A stretch of DNA of 64,000 bases, from positions 870,501 to 934,500 of the forward strand of contig NZ_CP110848.1 of the NCBI RefSeq assembly GCF_026240635.1, written 5' to 3'. Below the pieces are notes generated by a model, which was not told the origin of the DNA, made no database searches, and saw nothing but the letters and a program-made list of their open reading frames with translations. Origin of the DNA: Trichothermofontia sichuanensis B231 (GTDB taxonomy: Bacteria > Cyanobacteriota > Cyanobacteriia > B231). How positions within the stretch are numbered: position 1 is the stretch's first letter; every line of letters begins with the position of its first letter. This document shows, piece after piece, positions 16,669 to 26,022 of the stretch. Made by a program: the position numbers and the translations under genes.

Positions 16669-17316
16669 ATGCTCAGTTTCCAAGACTTTTTTGCGGCCTG
16701 CACTGGTACCTGGCACACTGAACGGATTTACCACTTTACCCAACAGGGGGAAAGTGAGCGATCCTATACCGAGTTTTGCGTGACGGCCTTGGACCTCGCA
16801 GCGAAACAGCAGATTTTGGCGGTTAACGACCCGATTCAATCCCGGTTGACGGTGGGTGTTGAACAGATTGACGCTGACTGTCCGGGGTTTGCGATCGCCT
16901 TTGACACGAAATCGGAAACCGGGGAAGAAGTCTCCATGCGCCTTCAGGCCCTGTTTATTCCTGCCACTTACGTCCACCCTCAAGCGTTGGAAACCACTCT
17001 GCCACCCTTACCTCTAGCTGCCCAAATGCCCTCGGCTGGGGGAGAGGAATGGTTACAAGGGTTTTATTTACGGGATGAGGGGTATTCTGAAACGGGGGCG
17101 ATTACCGGACGGTTTACGTACCAACCCACGCGCCAGACCCTGGAAATGACCACTTACTACCGGCGATCGGTGGCGGTGGATCAAATGCGCTTTATTGACG
17201 CAAACACTCGTCTGCGGACGATCGTCACCTATGAACGGCCTGACGAACTGCTGCAACCGCCAACGGTGATCAATTTGGTGGGCTTTGGCCTGGAAAACCG
17301 CCAGGTGAGTGCCTAA
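16669..17316 (+). CDS. CpcS/CpeS-family phycobiliprotein lyase-like protein
   Basis: A 215-residue protein. The N-terminal SFQDFFAACTGTWHTERIYHF and the late segment DQMRFIDANTRLRTIVTYERP match the CpcS/CpeS lipocalin-like family that attaches bilins to Cys84-type sites of phycobiliproteins. The S-E-R-S-Y-T-E-F strand near residue 26 is also expected. It could be CpcS, CpcU or a divergent member; bilin attachment is inferred. The ATG at 16669 aligns with the family start; an earlier start at 16522 would add low-complexity residues from an 18-bp tandem duplication at 16546-16581. Confidence 0.7.
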   Translation: MLSFQDFFAACTGTWHTERIYHFTQQGESERSYTEFCVTALDLAAKQQILAVNDPIQSRLTVGVEQIDADCPGFAIAFDTKSETGEEVSMRLQALFIPATYVHPQALETTLPPLPLAAQMPSAGGEEWLQGFYLRDEGYSETGAITGRFTYQPTRQTLEMTTYYRRSVAVDQMRFIDANTRLRTIVTYERPDELLQPPTVINLVGFGLENRQVSA

Positions 17317-17320
17317 GGCC

Positions 17321-18541
17321 ATGCGACGACGGGAGTTCCTCATCACGACCACTGGCTTACTGTTACAACAGGGACTCAGTGGTTGTCAGGCCAGCGTCAC
17401 GGCACCATTGACCGTTCAGGCGTTAAAAGGCTCGATCCCGCCTCAGTTACCCGATCGGTTTGTGCGCCATACGACCGAGTTGTTGAACCAACGTCTCCGC
17501 TTGCAGTTAACGGCGATTCCCCAATTAGACACCCTGTTTCGCCAACTGCAACAGTGGCAAGGGCAAGCCCAAAACCCCCAAGCTGAGCCGGAGCAACCGT
17601 CCTCCCCCGGTTTCGACTTTAGGATGCAGCGCCCTGACCCTAAACCGGCGGATCTCGTGACCCTGGGGGATTACTGGTTAGCCGCTGCGATCCGTCAGGG
17701 ATTGATTCAACCCCTTCAACCCCAATCCTGGTCCCACTGGGCACAAGTTCCCGAACAATGGCAAGCCCTGGTTCGCCGCGATCGCCAGGGAATGCTACGA
17801 GCCGACGGGGAAGTTTGGGCGGCCCCCTATCGCTGGGGTACCACGTTGATCGCCTACCGGGAGGATGCGTTTCGACGCTTAGGTTGGGAACCTACGGACT
17901 GGGAAGCGCTCTGGCGATCAGAACTTCGGCATCGCCTCTCGTTACCGGATCAACCCCGTGAGGTCATTGGCCTGACCCTCAAACATTTGGGACATTCGTA
18001 CAACACAGCCGATCTGGACACAATCTCTGACCTGCGATCGACGCTGCAAGCCCTCCACCAGCAGGTAAAATTCTACAGTTCCGATACCTATCTTCAACCC
18101 TTGTTGTTGGGAGATACCTGGTTAGCAGTGGGCTGGTCGAATGAGATTTTGCCACTGCTGGCCTACAACCGGGGAATTCGGGCGGTGATTCCCCGATCGG
18201 GAACCGCTCTTTGGAATGATGTCTGGGTGCGTCCGGCCTCAGCCCCAGCCCTGACCGACAATGCCACCCCCAATCAACTCTTAACTCTTACCGATGCCTG
18301 GATCGACTTCTGCTGGGACTCCGCTGTAGCCGCCCAACTATCGCTGATTACCCGTGCTGCGTCCCCGATAATCGCTACCCGCGATCGCGCCCAACTGCCT
18401 GAAAAGTTGCAACAGCGATCGCTCGAACTGCCCGAACCGGATTTACTCCAACGCTGCGAATTTCTCCAGCCCCTAGCCTCAGAAACCCTAACCCAATATC
18501 AGCAGTACTGGTTGGAGATGCGCCAGGGAACGGTGGGGTAG
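17321..18541 (+). CDS. Tat/lipobox solute-binding protein, PotD-like
   Basis: A 406-residue protein. The N-terminus MRRREFLITTTGLLLQQGLSGC combines a twin-arginine motif (RRREFL) with a lipobox ending LSGC, indicating a Tat-exported lipoprotein. The remainder resembles periplasmic binding proteins of the spermidine/putrescine (PotD) type: an LVTLGDYWLAAAIRQGLIQPL segment, WAAPYRWGTTLIAYRED, and later LLGDTWLAVGWSNE. The substrate is uncertain and no permease or ATPase is nearby. The ATG at 17321 is preferred; an in-frame GTG at 17309 overlaps the upstream gene. Confidence 0.75.
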   Translation: MRRREFLITTTGLLLQQGLSGCQASVTAPLTVQALKGSIPPQLPDRFVRHTTELLNQRLRLQLTAIPQLDTLFRQLQQWQGQAQNPQAEPEQPSSPGFDFRMQRPDPKPADLVTLGDYWLAAAIRQGLIQPLQPQSWSHWAQVPEQWQALVRRDRQGMLRADGEVWAAPYRWGTTLIAYREDAFRRLGWEPTDWEALWRSELRHRLSLPDQPREVIGLTLKHLGHSYNTADLDTISDLRSTLQALHQQVKFYSSDTYLQPLLLGDTWLAVGWSNEILPLLAYNRGIRAVIPRSGTALWNDVWVRPASAPALTDNATPNQLLTLTDAWIDFCWDSAVAAQLSLITRAASPIIATRDRAQLPEKLQQRSLELPEPDLLQRCEFLQPLASETLTQYQQYWLEMRQGTVG

Positions 18542-18653
18542 GTATATTGTCTAGTAGAAAGTGCCGGAGTCTGAGCGGCTACGCAATTCAGGCGTGGTCA
18601 GCGGCTACTGTAAATGCCGACCGGAAAAGGGCAACTGTGGCCTGGGGAGAGCA

Positions 18654-19922
18654 ATGGCTGCCAAAATCAACCCGTTACGCATCAATGCCAATCGGTTAGC
18701 CCGGTCAGTCGAACAACTGGCTGCGATCGGGCAGTTGCCTGGGGGTGGCGTGCGCCGGATTGCCTATACACCAGAAGATCTAGCCGCCCGTGCCCAGGTA
18801 CAAGCCAGGATGGCAGCGGCAGGGATGCAGGTACACGTGGATCCAGCGGGTAATTTGATCGGGATCTATGCCGGGACCTCCCCCGACTGGCCCCTCCTGA
18901 TGACCGGCTCACACCTGGATACGGTCCCCACCGGAGGCCGCTACGATGGAGCATTTGGTGTATTGGCGGCTCTGGAGGTGGTCCAGACCCTGGCAGAGCA
19001 GCAGTTGCGTTTGCGCCATTCCCTCGCTGTGGTTGTCTTCACCGATGAAGAGGGCAGCATGATCGGCAGTCAGGCGATCGCGGGTACCGTTGTCCCAGAC
19101 CCAGACTATTATCGGCGGCCCGATGGCGAAGAGATTTGCACCTGCCTCAAGCGCATTGGTGGGGATTGGGATGCGATTACCCAGGCTTACCTTTCCCCCA
19201 TTCGTGTAGCGGCTTCCCAGGCGAATCGCATTGCTGCGTTTGTGGAACTCCATGTGGAGCAGGGACCCGTCCTAGAAAGCCAGGGCAAACAGATTGGGAT
19301 TGTTGAAGGGATTGTTGGTCAGCGGCGCTATCAGGTAACGGTAACGGGGCGGGCAAACCACGCGGGAACGACCCCAATGGCTCTGCGGCAGGATGCTCTG
19401 GTGGCCGCAGCCCAAATTGTCCTAGCCGTCCAAGCGATCGGGAATTTGCCGGGGCAACAGGTGGCCACGGTGGGGAGGCTAACGGTATTCCCGAATGCCG
19501 CCAATGTAATTCCGGGACAGGTGGACCTGAGCGTGGATATGCGCGACTTGTCGAATATCCGTCTGGACGAGCTCGTCGCCCAGCTTACCCGGCAGTTAGA
19601 CGCGATCGCGGCCCAAACGCGCACCCAGATCACCCTTACCCCGTGTTTGCAGACCGATCCCGCTCCCGCTGATCCAGCTATTCAAGGCATCATTGCCCAA
19701 GCCTGCGAGTCTTTAGGGTTGAGTTACACCTTTTTACCCAGTCGCGCCAGCCATGATGCCCAGGAGATGGCCCGGATTGCGCCAATGGGGATGATTTTTG
19801 TACCTAGTGTGGCGGGCTTGAGCCATGCCGAGGCCGAATATACCACGCCCGAGCAGTGTACTGATGGCGCAAATGTGTTACTGCAAACGTTGTTGGCACT
19901 CGATGCAACCGGGGCAATCTGA
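18654..19922 (+). CDS. Zn-dependent hydantoinase/carbamoylase-family amidohydrolase
   Basis: A 422-residue M20-superfamily enzyme. Metal-site motifs GSHLDTVPTGGRYDG, FTDEEGSMIGS and FVELHVEQGPVLES are characteristic of N-carbamoyl-L-amino-acid hydrolase, beta-ureidopropionase and allantoate amidohydrolase. A dimerisation lid with GRANHAGTTPM follows, and the terminal histidine is in SRASHDAQEMA. It removes carbamoyl-type groups from ureido compounds; the exact substrate cannot be assigned. The ATG at 18654 has GGGGAGAG upstream; reading to 18561 would add an improbable segment. Confidence 0.85.
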   Translation: MAAKINPLRINANRLARSVEQLAAIGQLPGGGVRRIAYTPEDLAARAQVQARMAAAGMQVHVDPAGNLIGIYAGTSPDWPLLMTGSHLDTVPTGGRYDGAFGVLAALEVVQTLAEQQLRLRHSLAVVVFTDEEGSMIGSQAIAGTVVPDPDYYRRPDGEEICTCLKRIGGDWDAITQAYLSPIRVAASQANRIAAFVELHVEQGPVLESQGKQIGIVEGIVGQRRYQVTVTGRANHAGTTPMALRQDALVAAAQIVLAVQAIGNLPGQQVATVGRLTVFPNAANVIPGQVDLSVDMRDLSNIRLDELVAQLTRQLDAIAAQTRTQITLTPCLQTDPAPADPAIQGIIAQACESLGLSYTFLPSRASHDAQEMARIAPMGMIFVPSVAGLSHAEAEYTTPEQCTDGANVLLQTLLALDATGAI

Positions 19923-19991
19923 TTTATGAAACCCACTTAATCTTGTAAGCTACAGAGGCAAACTACTCAAAAGGTAACTGGATGGTCTCAG

Positions 19992-20588
19992 ATGGTCTCA
20001 AGAGTTAGGATGCGTCCCTACGGGTTCGTGTTGCTGGTACCTGCCCTCATGCTCCTGACCCCAACGATCGCCCGTGCCGATCGTCCGGTGGGCGGTAGCT
20101 GGCTCGATCGGGCTGAGAACTGGAACCGACCGGGTGCCTCGGTGCCCCCAGCGGGTGGCGGTAATTTGGCCAACTGCCCCAACAATCGGCGAGCAGCAGC
20201 CTTACCCGAAGATGCCTTAGTGACCACGGCGGGCTGGACGTTAACCGGGGCAGCCTACCTACACGGGCCAACGACTGTGGTTATGGGCATGGCCGATGTC
20301 GATGGGATGTGTCGCCTGCGCCAGTATCAGGTCTTCGTCTTCCACAAGGGCCAATTTGCCGGGACCCTATCGCCGCAGCCAATGGATGCCCGCACCGATG
20401 GCAGCTTGGTCAGCCATGACCTGTATCGCGATGATTACCTGGGTGCAACATTTGCTCGCTACACCCCCGCCGATGCCCTCTGTTGCCCATCGGCAGAAAG
20501 TTATCTGAGTTATGTCATTCAGATGCAGGCGGGTAAACCCTTGCTCGTCCCCCAGTTGCCCGCCAGTTGGGAGGCTACGGGCCAATAA
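19992..20588 (+). CDS. Secreted protein, LppP/LprE-like
   Basis: A 198-residue exported protein: signal peptide (FVLLVPALMLLTPTIARA) and a mature domain with TPADALCCPSAESYLSY near the C-terminus, a motif I associate with LppP/LprE-type envelope proteins. Function unknown. The start region is odd: ATGGTCTCAG is duplicated in tandem (19982 and 19992). The Shine-Dalgarno AAGG at 19971 is best spaced to the first, out-of-frame ATG, while in-frame starts are 19992 or 20010. Confidence 0.65.
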   Translation: MVSRVRMRPYGFVLLVPALMLLTPTIARADRPVGGSWLDRAENWNRPGASVPPAGGGNLANCPNNRRAAALPEDALVTTAGWTLTGAAYLHGPTTVVMGMADVDGMCRLRQYQVFVFHKGQFAGTLSPQPMDARTDGSLVSHDLYRDDYLGATFARYTPADALCCPSAESYLSYVIQMQAGKPLLVPQLPASWEATGQ

Positions 20589-20656
20589 TGGGGCCGGGGG
20601 CTGGTTGGGTCTCTTGACATGCTTACCCTTTTGAAGGAGCGCTGATTCTTAACAGT

Positions 20657-20802
20657 TATAGTCATTGCAATTTAGGCTGAAACAGCCCCTCACCCCCAAC
20701 CCCTTCTTCCCACTTGGGAGAAGGGGTTGGGGGATGAGGGCTGCTGATCGGATCGAGATCCAAACCTTAACGGTGTACTGAGTAAATTAGGTAAAGGCTG
20801 TA
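20657..20802. repeat. C-type GC-rich intergenic repeat
   Basis: Left end TATAGTCATTGCAATTTAGG, right end TTAGGTAAAGGCTGTA, 146 bp, with a strong hairpin (aaccccttcttcccacttgg / gagaaggggtt). It shares both ends with the copy at 13659 but is shorter. Confidence 0.8.
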
Positions 20803-20828
20803 TCACGCGCAATGGTGTTGAATCAAAG

Positions 20829-20845
20829 CCGTCCTAGCAGGACGG
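20829..20845. repeat. Palindrome CCGTCCTAGCAGGACGG
   Basis: A perfect 7-bp stem (CCGTCCT/AGGACGG) with a GC-rich loop. Similar hairpins occur at the ends of IS200/IS605-type elements in cyanobacteria, so this may be a relic, but no transposase is present here. Confidence 0.35.
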
Positions 20846-20862
20846 GGCTTGTATCCCACGCT

Positions 20863-21423
20863 TTAACCGCCTTTCCTGGCATGGGCCAGCGCTAATTGCT
20901 GGTAGTGGTGGGCGTGTTCAATCAGTGCGGCGGCTTCCGCCTCGCTCACCGATCGCACGGGTTTAGCGGGCATTCCCACAACCAAGGTGCGGGGAGGGAC
21001 ATCCTTCGTCACCACAGCCCCCGCACCTACAATGCTCCCGGTACCAATCCGTACCCCATTGAGGACGATCGCGCCCATACCAATCAGGCATCCTTCCTCA
21101 AGCTGGGCACTGTGAATAATCGCCCGATGCCCCACGGTCACATGGTCGCCCAGGATTGTCGGTTGGCCCGGATCACCATGTAAAACCGCCCCATCCTGGA
21201 TATTGGTATTGGCCCCAATTTCAATCCGTTCCACATCGCCACGGACCACAGCCCCATACCAAATGCTGGCCCCCCGCCCCAGAGTCACCTGACCCACAAC
21301 CGTCGCCGTGGCTGCCACAAAGGCGGCGAGGGAACAGTCCGGGGTATCTAAACAAACAGACCAGCCAGAAGCGGATGGCAGATCCCGAGCGGGGAGAGGG
21401 GAGGGGTGGGCATTGGCAGTCAC
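20863..21423 (-). CDS. Gamma-carbonic-anhydrase-like hexapeptide protein
   Basis: A 186-residue left-handed beta-helix protein. Hexapeptide turns run from [20 protein letters not shown] to [14 protein letters not shown]-type repeats. Candidate zinc ligands are the His in VLHGDPG and the two in [12 protein letters not shown], matching the YrdA/PaaY/gamma-CA family. It may be a carbonic anhydrase-like or acyl-transferase-like protein; it lacks the SSU repeats of CcmM. Activity is not proven. The N-terminal 20 residues are proline-rich and possibly not translated. Confidence 0.8.
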   Translation of the reverse strand: MTANAHPSPLPARDLPSASGWSVCLDTPDCSLAAFVAATATVVGQVTLGRGASIWYGAVVRGDVERIEIGANTNIQDGAVLHGDPGQPTILGDHVTVGHRAIIHSAQLEEGCLIGMGAIVLNGVRIGTGSIVGAGAVVTKDVPPRTLVVGMPAKPVRSVSEAEAAALIEHAHHYQQLALAHARKGG

Positions 21424-21526
21424 AGAGAAATCCTTCCTCCTGAACGTTTAGAGCTAGGGTTCCCTAGTTATAATAGGGCTGGCACTGATCGAGTGGAAGT
21501 CGGTGACGCATTACGCCTGCCAACCC

Positions 21527-22036
21527 ATGAACCTAGCCCTGCAGCAATACCCAATTTTTGGCCCAGACATTCAGTGTCCCCATTGCCGTCAAACGATTCC
21601 GGCCCTAACCCTGACGGATACCTACCTATGCCCACGACACGGGGCTTTTGAGGTTAACCCGGATACGGAGGAATTGGTGCATCTTCAGTCGGGACGGCAG
21701 TGGCGGCGTTGGAACGGGGAATGGTATCGCCAGCACACCCACCCAGACGGCATTCGTTTTGAAATTCACGAAGCCCTCGATCGCCTCTATACCCAGGGTT
21801 ACAAGGCCACTCGTGTCATCATTGCCCAGCGCTACCGGGATTTGATCAGCACGTACCTCGATCGCAGTACGTCCTGGCGGGGGCAGGGGGATGTGGTAAA
21901 ACCCCGGTTATACGGCTTGCCGGTGGATTTTAGTCCCGATCCGTCAGAGGAACCCTGCTGGAACGTGATCAATTTTGACCTAGAGAAGGAACCGGGTGCC
22001 CCTACTCGCTACCCCTACTTCCGGCTGTTTGAGTAA
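21527..22036 (+). CDS. Conserved cyanobacterial protein (TIGR02652-like)
   Basis: A 169-residue cytosolic protein starting MNLALQQYPIFGPDIQCPHC. Cysteine pairs (CPHC and CPRHG) suggest a small zinc-binding site near the N-terminus. Later segments LYTQGYKATRVIIAQRYRDL and NVINFDLEKEPG match a family I recall as TIGR02652, restricted to cyanobacteria and without assigned function. The ATG at 21527 fits the family; an in-frame GTG exists at 21503. Confidence 0.65.
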   Translation: MNLALQQYPIFGPDIQCPHCRQTIPALTLTDTYLCPRHGAFEVNPDTEELVHLQSGRQWRRWNGEWYRQHTHPDGIRFEIHEALDRLYTQGYKATRVIIAQRYRDLISTYLDRSTSWRGQGDVVKPRLYGLPVDFSPDPSEEPCWNVINFDLEKEPGAPTRYPYFRLFE

Positions 22037-22077
22037 GGGTGGGTATTCCGTATTCGTTGATCCGGTAGTCTTGACCC

Positions 22078-22524
22078 ATGCACCACGCTGCCATTCGGAC
22101 GGCTAATATCCACCGAGCGATCGCCTTTTATGAGCAATTAGGATTTACCGTCCAGGAGCGTTTCACGACGGGCTATACCCTAGCCTGCTGGCTGGAGGGA
22201 CTGGGGGGCCGCATTGAACTCATCCAGATTCCCCAACCACGACCGGCTGCCGATGCCTTTAGTGACGAACACTACACCGGCTATTACCACCTCTCCTTTG
22301 ATCTGACGGATGATCTGACCGAACGCGCGATCGATCTGCCCACGTGGTTGGCAGCCCTGCGAACCCAATTTGAACAGGCGGCAGCGCGTCAGCCCGATCA
22401 ACTGGCTCCCCTGACGGTACTCCTGGAACCCCAACAGCAAATGATTGGCGATCGTGTCTATGAGGTGCTGTTCCTGGCCGACGCGGATGGTCTGCCGTTA
22501 GAATTTATCCGGCGTTTGACTTGA
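22078..22524 (+). CDS. VOC-fold (glyoxalase/dioxygenase-like) protein
   Basis: A 148-residue VOC-superfamily protein. It starts MHHAAIRTANIHRAIAFYEQ and continues LGFTVQERF, with candidate metal ligands His3, Glu in GRIELIQ, His in YYHLSFD and Glu in LEFIRRL, the classic four positions of glyoxalase-I-like enzymes. Substrate unknown. It is followed closely by an alpha/beta hydrolase gene whose longest possible start overlaps by 4 bp, so the two may be co-transcribed. Confidence 0.75.
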   Translation: MHHAAIRTANIHRAIAFYEQLGFTVQERFTTGYTLACWLEGLGGRIELIQIPQPRPAADAFSDEHYTGYYHLSFDLTDDLTERAIDLPTWLAALRTQFEQAAARQPDQLAPLTVLLEPQQQMIGDRVYEVLFLADADGLPLEFIRRLT

Positions 22525-22562
22525 GTGACCCCGTTCCCTTAGCGCCTGCCTGGATCCTTCTC

Positions 22563-23570
22563 ATGTTTCAACCTCTTGGCTTTCAGCAAACCTCGATCGT
22601 GACTTCCCTGGGACGTATCGTTTACGATACCGCCGACCCCAAGTCCTGGCTGGAGAATTTGGCTCCCCCGCGTGAGCCTGAGCCAGAAGCCGACCCACTT
22701 ACCGCATCTGCCCGACCCACTCCTGAACCAGACACCTCAACGCCTTGGCCCACCTTGGTCTTTCTGCACGGTTTTGGGGGCGGCTCCTCGGCCTATGAGT
22801 GGTCCAAAGTTTACCCGGCCTTTGTCACCGACTGTCGCATCCTCGCACCTGATCTGTTGGGGTGGGGGCGCTCCGAACATCCGGCCCGTGACTACCGAAT
22901 TGACGATTACCTGACGACGATTGCTGAATTTCTAGAGCAAACCTGTAGCGGGCCAGTGACCGTCATTGCTTCCTCGCTCACAGCGGCCTTCTGCATTCGT
23001 CTGGCGATCGCCCGTCCAGAATTATTTCAAGCTCTGATTCTTACCACCCCGGCTGGACTTTCGGATTTTGGGGAAGACTACCGGCGCAATTTCTTTGCCC
23101 AGTTAGTCGGTACACCGGTGCTTGATCGTCTGCTCTATAGTTTTGCCATTGCCACCGAGGGCGGTATCCGCAGCTTCCTGGAAACGCGCCAATTTGCCAA
23201 CCCCGATCGCGTCTATCCGGAACTGGTGGCGGCCTATTTAGCGTCGGCCAGTCAACCCAATGCGGAATACAGTGCCCTGGCGTTTGTGCGGGGGGATCTG
23301 TGCTTTGATTTATCGTTGACGATCGCTGACCTAACCACGCCGACGGCCATCCTGTGGGGGGAAGAATCCCAGTTTACGGGTCCCGATCTGGGGCAACGGC
23401 TGGCGGCGCTGAATCCCAAGGCCATTAAACTGTTTCAACGCCTGCCGGGTATCGGCCTCACCCCCCAACTCGAAGCCCCGGAACTGACGATCGCCCTGAT
23501 CCGCCATTGTCTGACGCTGTTACAGGGGGCTACTGATGCGCCTGAGGGTTCCACACCTGAGGGTTCTTGA
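22563..23570 (+). CDS. Alpha/beta hydrolase
   Basis: A 335-residue hydrolase of the prolyl-aminopeptidase/lipase-like type. The oxyanion region is FLHGFGGGSSAYEW, the nucleophile elbow VIASSLTAAFCIRL has Ser in an S-S-L context instead of the usual G-x-S-x-G, and the acid may lie in LWGEESQF. A C-terminal catalytic His is not evident, because the last residues were extended by a 15-bp imperfect tandem duplication (cctgagggttc twice). The enzyme may be divergent or non-catalytic. The ATG at 22563 is preferred over TTG at 22521. Confidence 0.65.
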   Translation: MFQPLGFQQTSIVTSLGRIVYDTADPKSWLENLAPPREPEPEADPLTASARPTPEPDTSTPWPTLVFLHGFGGGSSAYEWSKVYPAFVTDCRILAPDLLGWGRSEHPARDYRIDDYLTTIAEFLEQTCSGPVTVIASSLTAAFCIRLAIARPELFQALILTTPAGLSDFGEDYRRNFFAQLVGTPVLDRLLYSFAIATEGGIRSFLETRQFANPDRVYPELVAAYLASASQPNAEYSALAFVRGDLCFDLSLTIADLTTPTAILWGEESQFTGPDLGQRLAALNPKAIKLFQRLPGIGLTPQLEAPELTIALIRHCLTLLQGATDAPEGSTPEGS

Positions 23571-23628
23571 TTCTGCGGCACAATGGAACCTGAATGCCGA
23601 CTACTGATAGACGCACACTGCAAACGCA

Positions 23629-25017
23629 ATGAAAACGCCGATCGAGCCAACCGTGCCGCTGCCCACGCTCAAACCCGCCCGCCTATCCCCCCTAGCCGGG
23701 ACATCCTTCCCCCAAGACGGGGTGCCCTTTGATGCCCAGCATCCGCCTGACCCGCAGTTAATCGATACCTGTGTCCATTGTGGGTTTTGTCTGGCAACCT
23801 GTCCCAGCTATCGCGTGATCGGCAAGGAGACGGATTCGCCACGGGGGCGGATCTACCTGATGGATGCGATTAATGAAGGGCAAGCCAGTCTAACGCCAGC
23901 GACAGTGGGCCATTTTGATAGTTGCCTGGGGTGTTTAGCCTGCGTCAGTACGTGTCCGTCGGGGGTGCAGTACGACCAGTTGATTGCGGCAACCCGGCCC
24001 CAGATAGAGCGGAATTACGATCGCCCCCTAGCCGATCGCTGGCTCCGCCATTTAATTTTTCAACTGTTTCCCTATCCTGAGCGCCTGCGTTGGTTCTTAC
24101 CCTTTTTCCAAATCTATCAGCGATCGGGTCTGCAAAATTGGGTCCAAAAAAGCCGACTCCTCAACCGGGTGTCTCCCCAATTGGCGGCGATGGACTCACT
24201 CTTACCCCAGTTAACTGGGCCAGTGCCGGTGCCGCCTACGGGGGTGATTCCTGCCCAGGGCAAACGGCGGTATCGGGTGGGGATGATTTTGGGTTGTGTG
24301 CAGCGGTTGTTTTTTGACTCAGTGAATGCGGCGACGGTGCGGGTGTTGACGGCTAATGGCTGTGAGGTCGTGATTCCAGCGGGGCAGGGATGTTGTGCCG
24401 CGCTGCCCTATCACCAGGGAGCGGCGGCCCAAGCCCAAGCGCTCGCCCGTCAGATGATTGATTGTTTCGCCGATACCGATTTGGATGCGGTGATTATCAA
24501 TGCGGCGGGCTGTGGGCATACCTTGAAAGAGTATGGGCATTTGTTGCAGGATGATCCGGTCTATCGCGATCGAGCCATCGCGTTTGCGCAACAGGTGCGG
24601 GATGTTCAGGAATTTTTGGCTGAAGTGGGCTTAACTGTGCCCCTCCAGCCGCTTCGGGAACAGCCCTTAACGGTGGTATATCAGGATGCCTGTCATCTAC
24701 TTCACGGGCAGCGGATTAGCGTGCAGCCCCGCCAATTATTGCGTCAGATCCCGAACTTGGTGCTACGGGAACCGGTAGATGCCGCCCTGTGCTGTGGCAG
24801 TGCGGGGGTTTATAACCTGTTGCAACCGGAAGTGGCGGCGACCTTGGGGCAAGAAAAGGTCAAGAATTTGTTGGCCACCCAACCGGATCTCATTGCCTCG
24901 GCGAATCCAGGCTGTGCGCTCCAGCTGCAGAAGCACTTGCGGGAACAGGGGCAAACGATACCGGTTTGGCATCCGATCGCGTTGCTCGATCGGGCGACCC
25001 GAGGCGAGTCTTTGTAG
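23629..25017 (+). CDS. glcF: Glycolate oxidase iron-sulfur subunit GlcF
   Basis: A 462-residue protein. Two [4Fe-4S] motifs appear early, CVHCGFCLATCPS near 48-60 and CLGCLACVSTCPS near 105-117. Two CCG (heterodisulfide-reductase-like) domains follow, with GCCAALPYHQG and the late CCGSAGVYNLL. This is the electron-transfer subunit of glycolate dehydrogenase, which oxidises photorespiratory glycolate to glyoxylate at the membrane. GlcD and GlcE are not in the window. Length agrees with the family. Confidence 0.88.
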   Translation: MKTPIEPTVPLPTLKPARLSPLAGTSFPQDGVPFDAQHPPDPQLIDTCVHCGFCLATCPSYRVIGKETDSPRGRIYLMDAINEGQASLTPATVGHFDSCLGCLACVSTCPSGVQYDQLIAATRPQIERNYDRPLADRWLRHLIFQLFPYPERLRWFLPFFQIYQRSGLQNWVQKSRLLNRVSPQLAAMDSLLPQLTGPVPVPPTGVIPAQGKRRYRVGMILGCVQRLFFDSVNAATVRVLTANGCEVVIPAGQGCCAALPYHQGAAAQAQALARQMIDCFADTDLDAVIINAAGCGHTLKEYGHLLQDDPVYRDRAIAFAQQVRDVQEFLAEVGLTVPLQPLREQPLTVVYQDACHLLHGQRISVQPRQLLRQIPNLVLREPVDAALCCGSAGVYNLLQPEVAATLGQEKVKNLLATQPDLIASANPGCALQLQKHLREQGQTIPVWHPIALLDRATRGESL

Positions 25018-25117
25018 TCTTTGTAATGTCAGGCGCAATGCTGATGACAAGCCGCACTCTGCCGCGCTAGGGGTATCCCAGTGCTAGGGTAGAAAAGGTG
25101 TTGAAGCGATCAAAGTT

Positions 25118-25789
25118 GTGCGCATCAAAATTTGTGGAATTACCCAACCGGCTCAGGGGCTTGCCATTGCCCATCTGGGAGCGACGGCTTTGGGGTTTAT
25201 CTGTGTGCCCCGTTCCCCCCGCTACGTTTCGCCAGACCAATTACGGGCGATCGCGGCAGCTCTGCTGGCTGATCCAGTCGCCCGCCACGTGGATCGGATT
25301 GGGGTTTTTGCAGATGCGCCACTGGCCGTCATTCGGGAGAGGGTTGCGATCGGGCAGTTAACGGCGATCCAACTCCACGGCCACGAAGATCCTGACTTTT
25401 GCCAACAGGTACGAGACCACTTTCCCCAACAGGAGGTGATCAAGGCGTGCCGCATTGCTGGCCCGCTTGGGCTGATCACACCCCAGATCACACCCTTTCT
25501 AAGCGCGATCGACACTTTACTCTTAGACGCTTACCATCCTCAGAAGTTGGGCGGAACGGGTCAAGCCCTGGATTGGCAATGCCTCCAAACTTTCCGTCCC
25601 CCCTGTCCCTGGTTCCTGGCGGGGGGCCTGACTCCGGCCAATGTCCGGGCAGCTCTCCAGTGGGTTCAGCCCCAAGGGATTGATCTTTCTAGTGGGGTAG
25701 AGGTAGCACCAGGGGTTAAGGATCTGGCCAAGGTCAAGCAATTATTCCAGGAATTAGCGATCGTCAAATACGCTGGGTGCAATTCCTGA
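25118..25789 (+). CDS. trpF: Phosphoribosylanthranilate isomerase
   Basis: A 223-residue TIM barrel. It begins VRIKICGITQ, with the catalytic Cys in KICGIT, and has the general acid Asp in RIGVFADAPL and the phosphate-binding LAGGLTPANV and GIDLSSGVE motifs. TrpF carries out the Amadori rearrangement of PRA to CdRP in tryptophan biosynthesis. GTG start at 25118. The gene stands alone, as is common in cyanobacteria where trp genes are scattered. Confidence 0.93.
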   Translation: MRIKICGITQPAQGLAIAHLGATALGFICVPRSPRYVSPDQLRAIAAALLADPVARHVDRIGVFADAPLAVIRERVAIGQLTAIQLHGHEDPDFCQQVRDHFPQQEVIKACRIAGPLGLITPQITPFLSAIDTLLLDAYHPQKLGGTGQALDWQCLQTFRPPCPWFLAGGLTPANVRAALQWVQPQGIDLSSGVEVAPGVKDLAKVKQLFQELAIVKYAGCNS

Positions 25790-25910
25790 TTAGGGACAGG
25801 CCAACTGTCCTTTGCCTAAATCATGCGGGACTTGATACCAGCCACCAGCACTAAGGGCTTCGGTCTTCTGACTACTGGGTTTAACGTTAGCCTAACGTGG
25901 ACTGTTTTTG

Positions 25911-26022
25911 GGTTCTTCTGGGATTTTGGGGTAAGCAGTATCAGCAGCTACAAATAAACGATCGCAAATGCTGAGTTTATGGTGGGGGCGCGTAGCGCCC
26001 CCACCATAAACTCAGAAGAGCC
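25911..26022 (-). mobile_element. 112-bp MITE-like element, copy 3
   Basis: Same sequence as copy 1, flanked by the perfect 8-bp duplication tgtttttg at 25903-25910 and 26023-26030. Relative to the methyltransferase gene it is inserted at the extreme 3' end in the opposite orientation to copy 2, and provides the last codons and stop. Confidence 0.95.
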
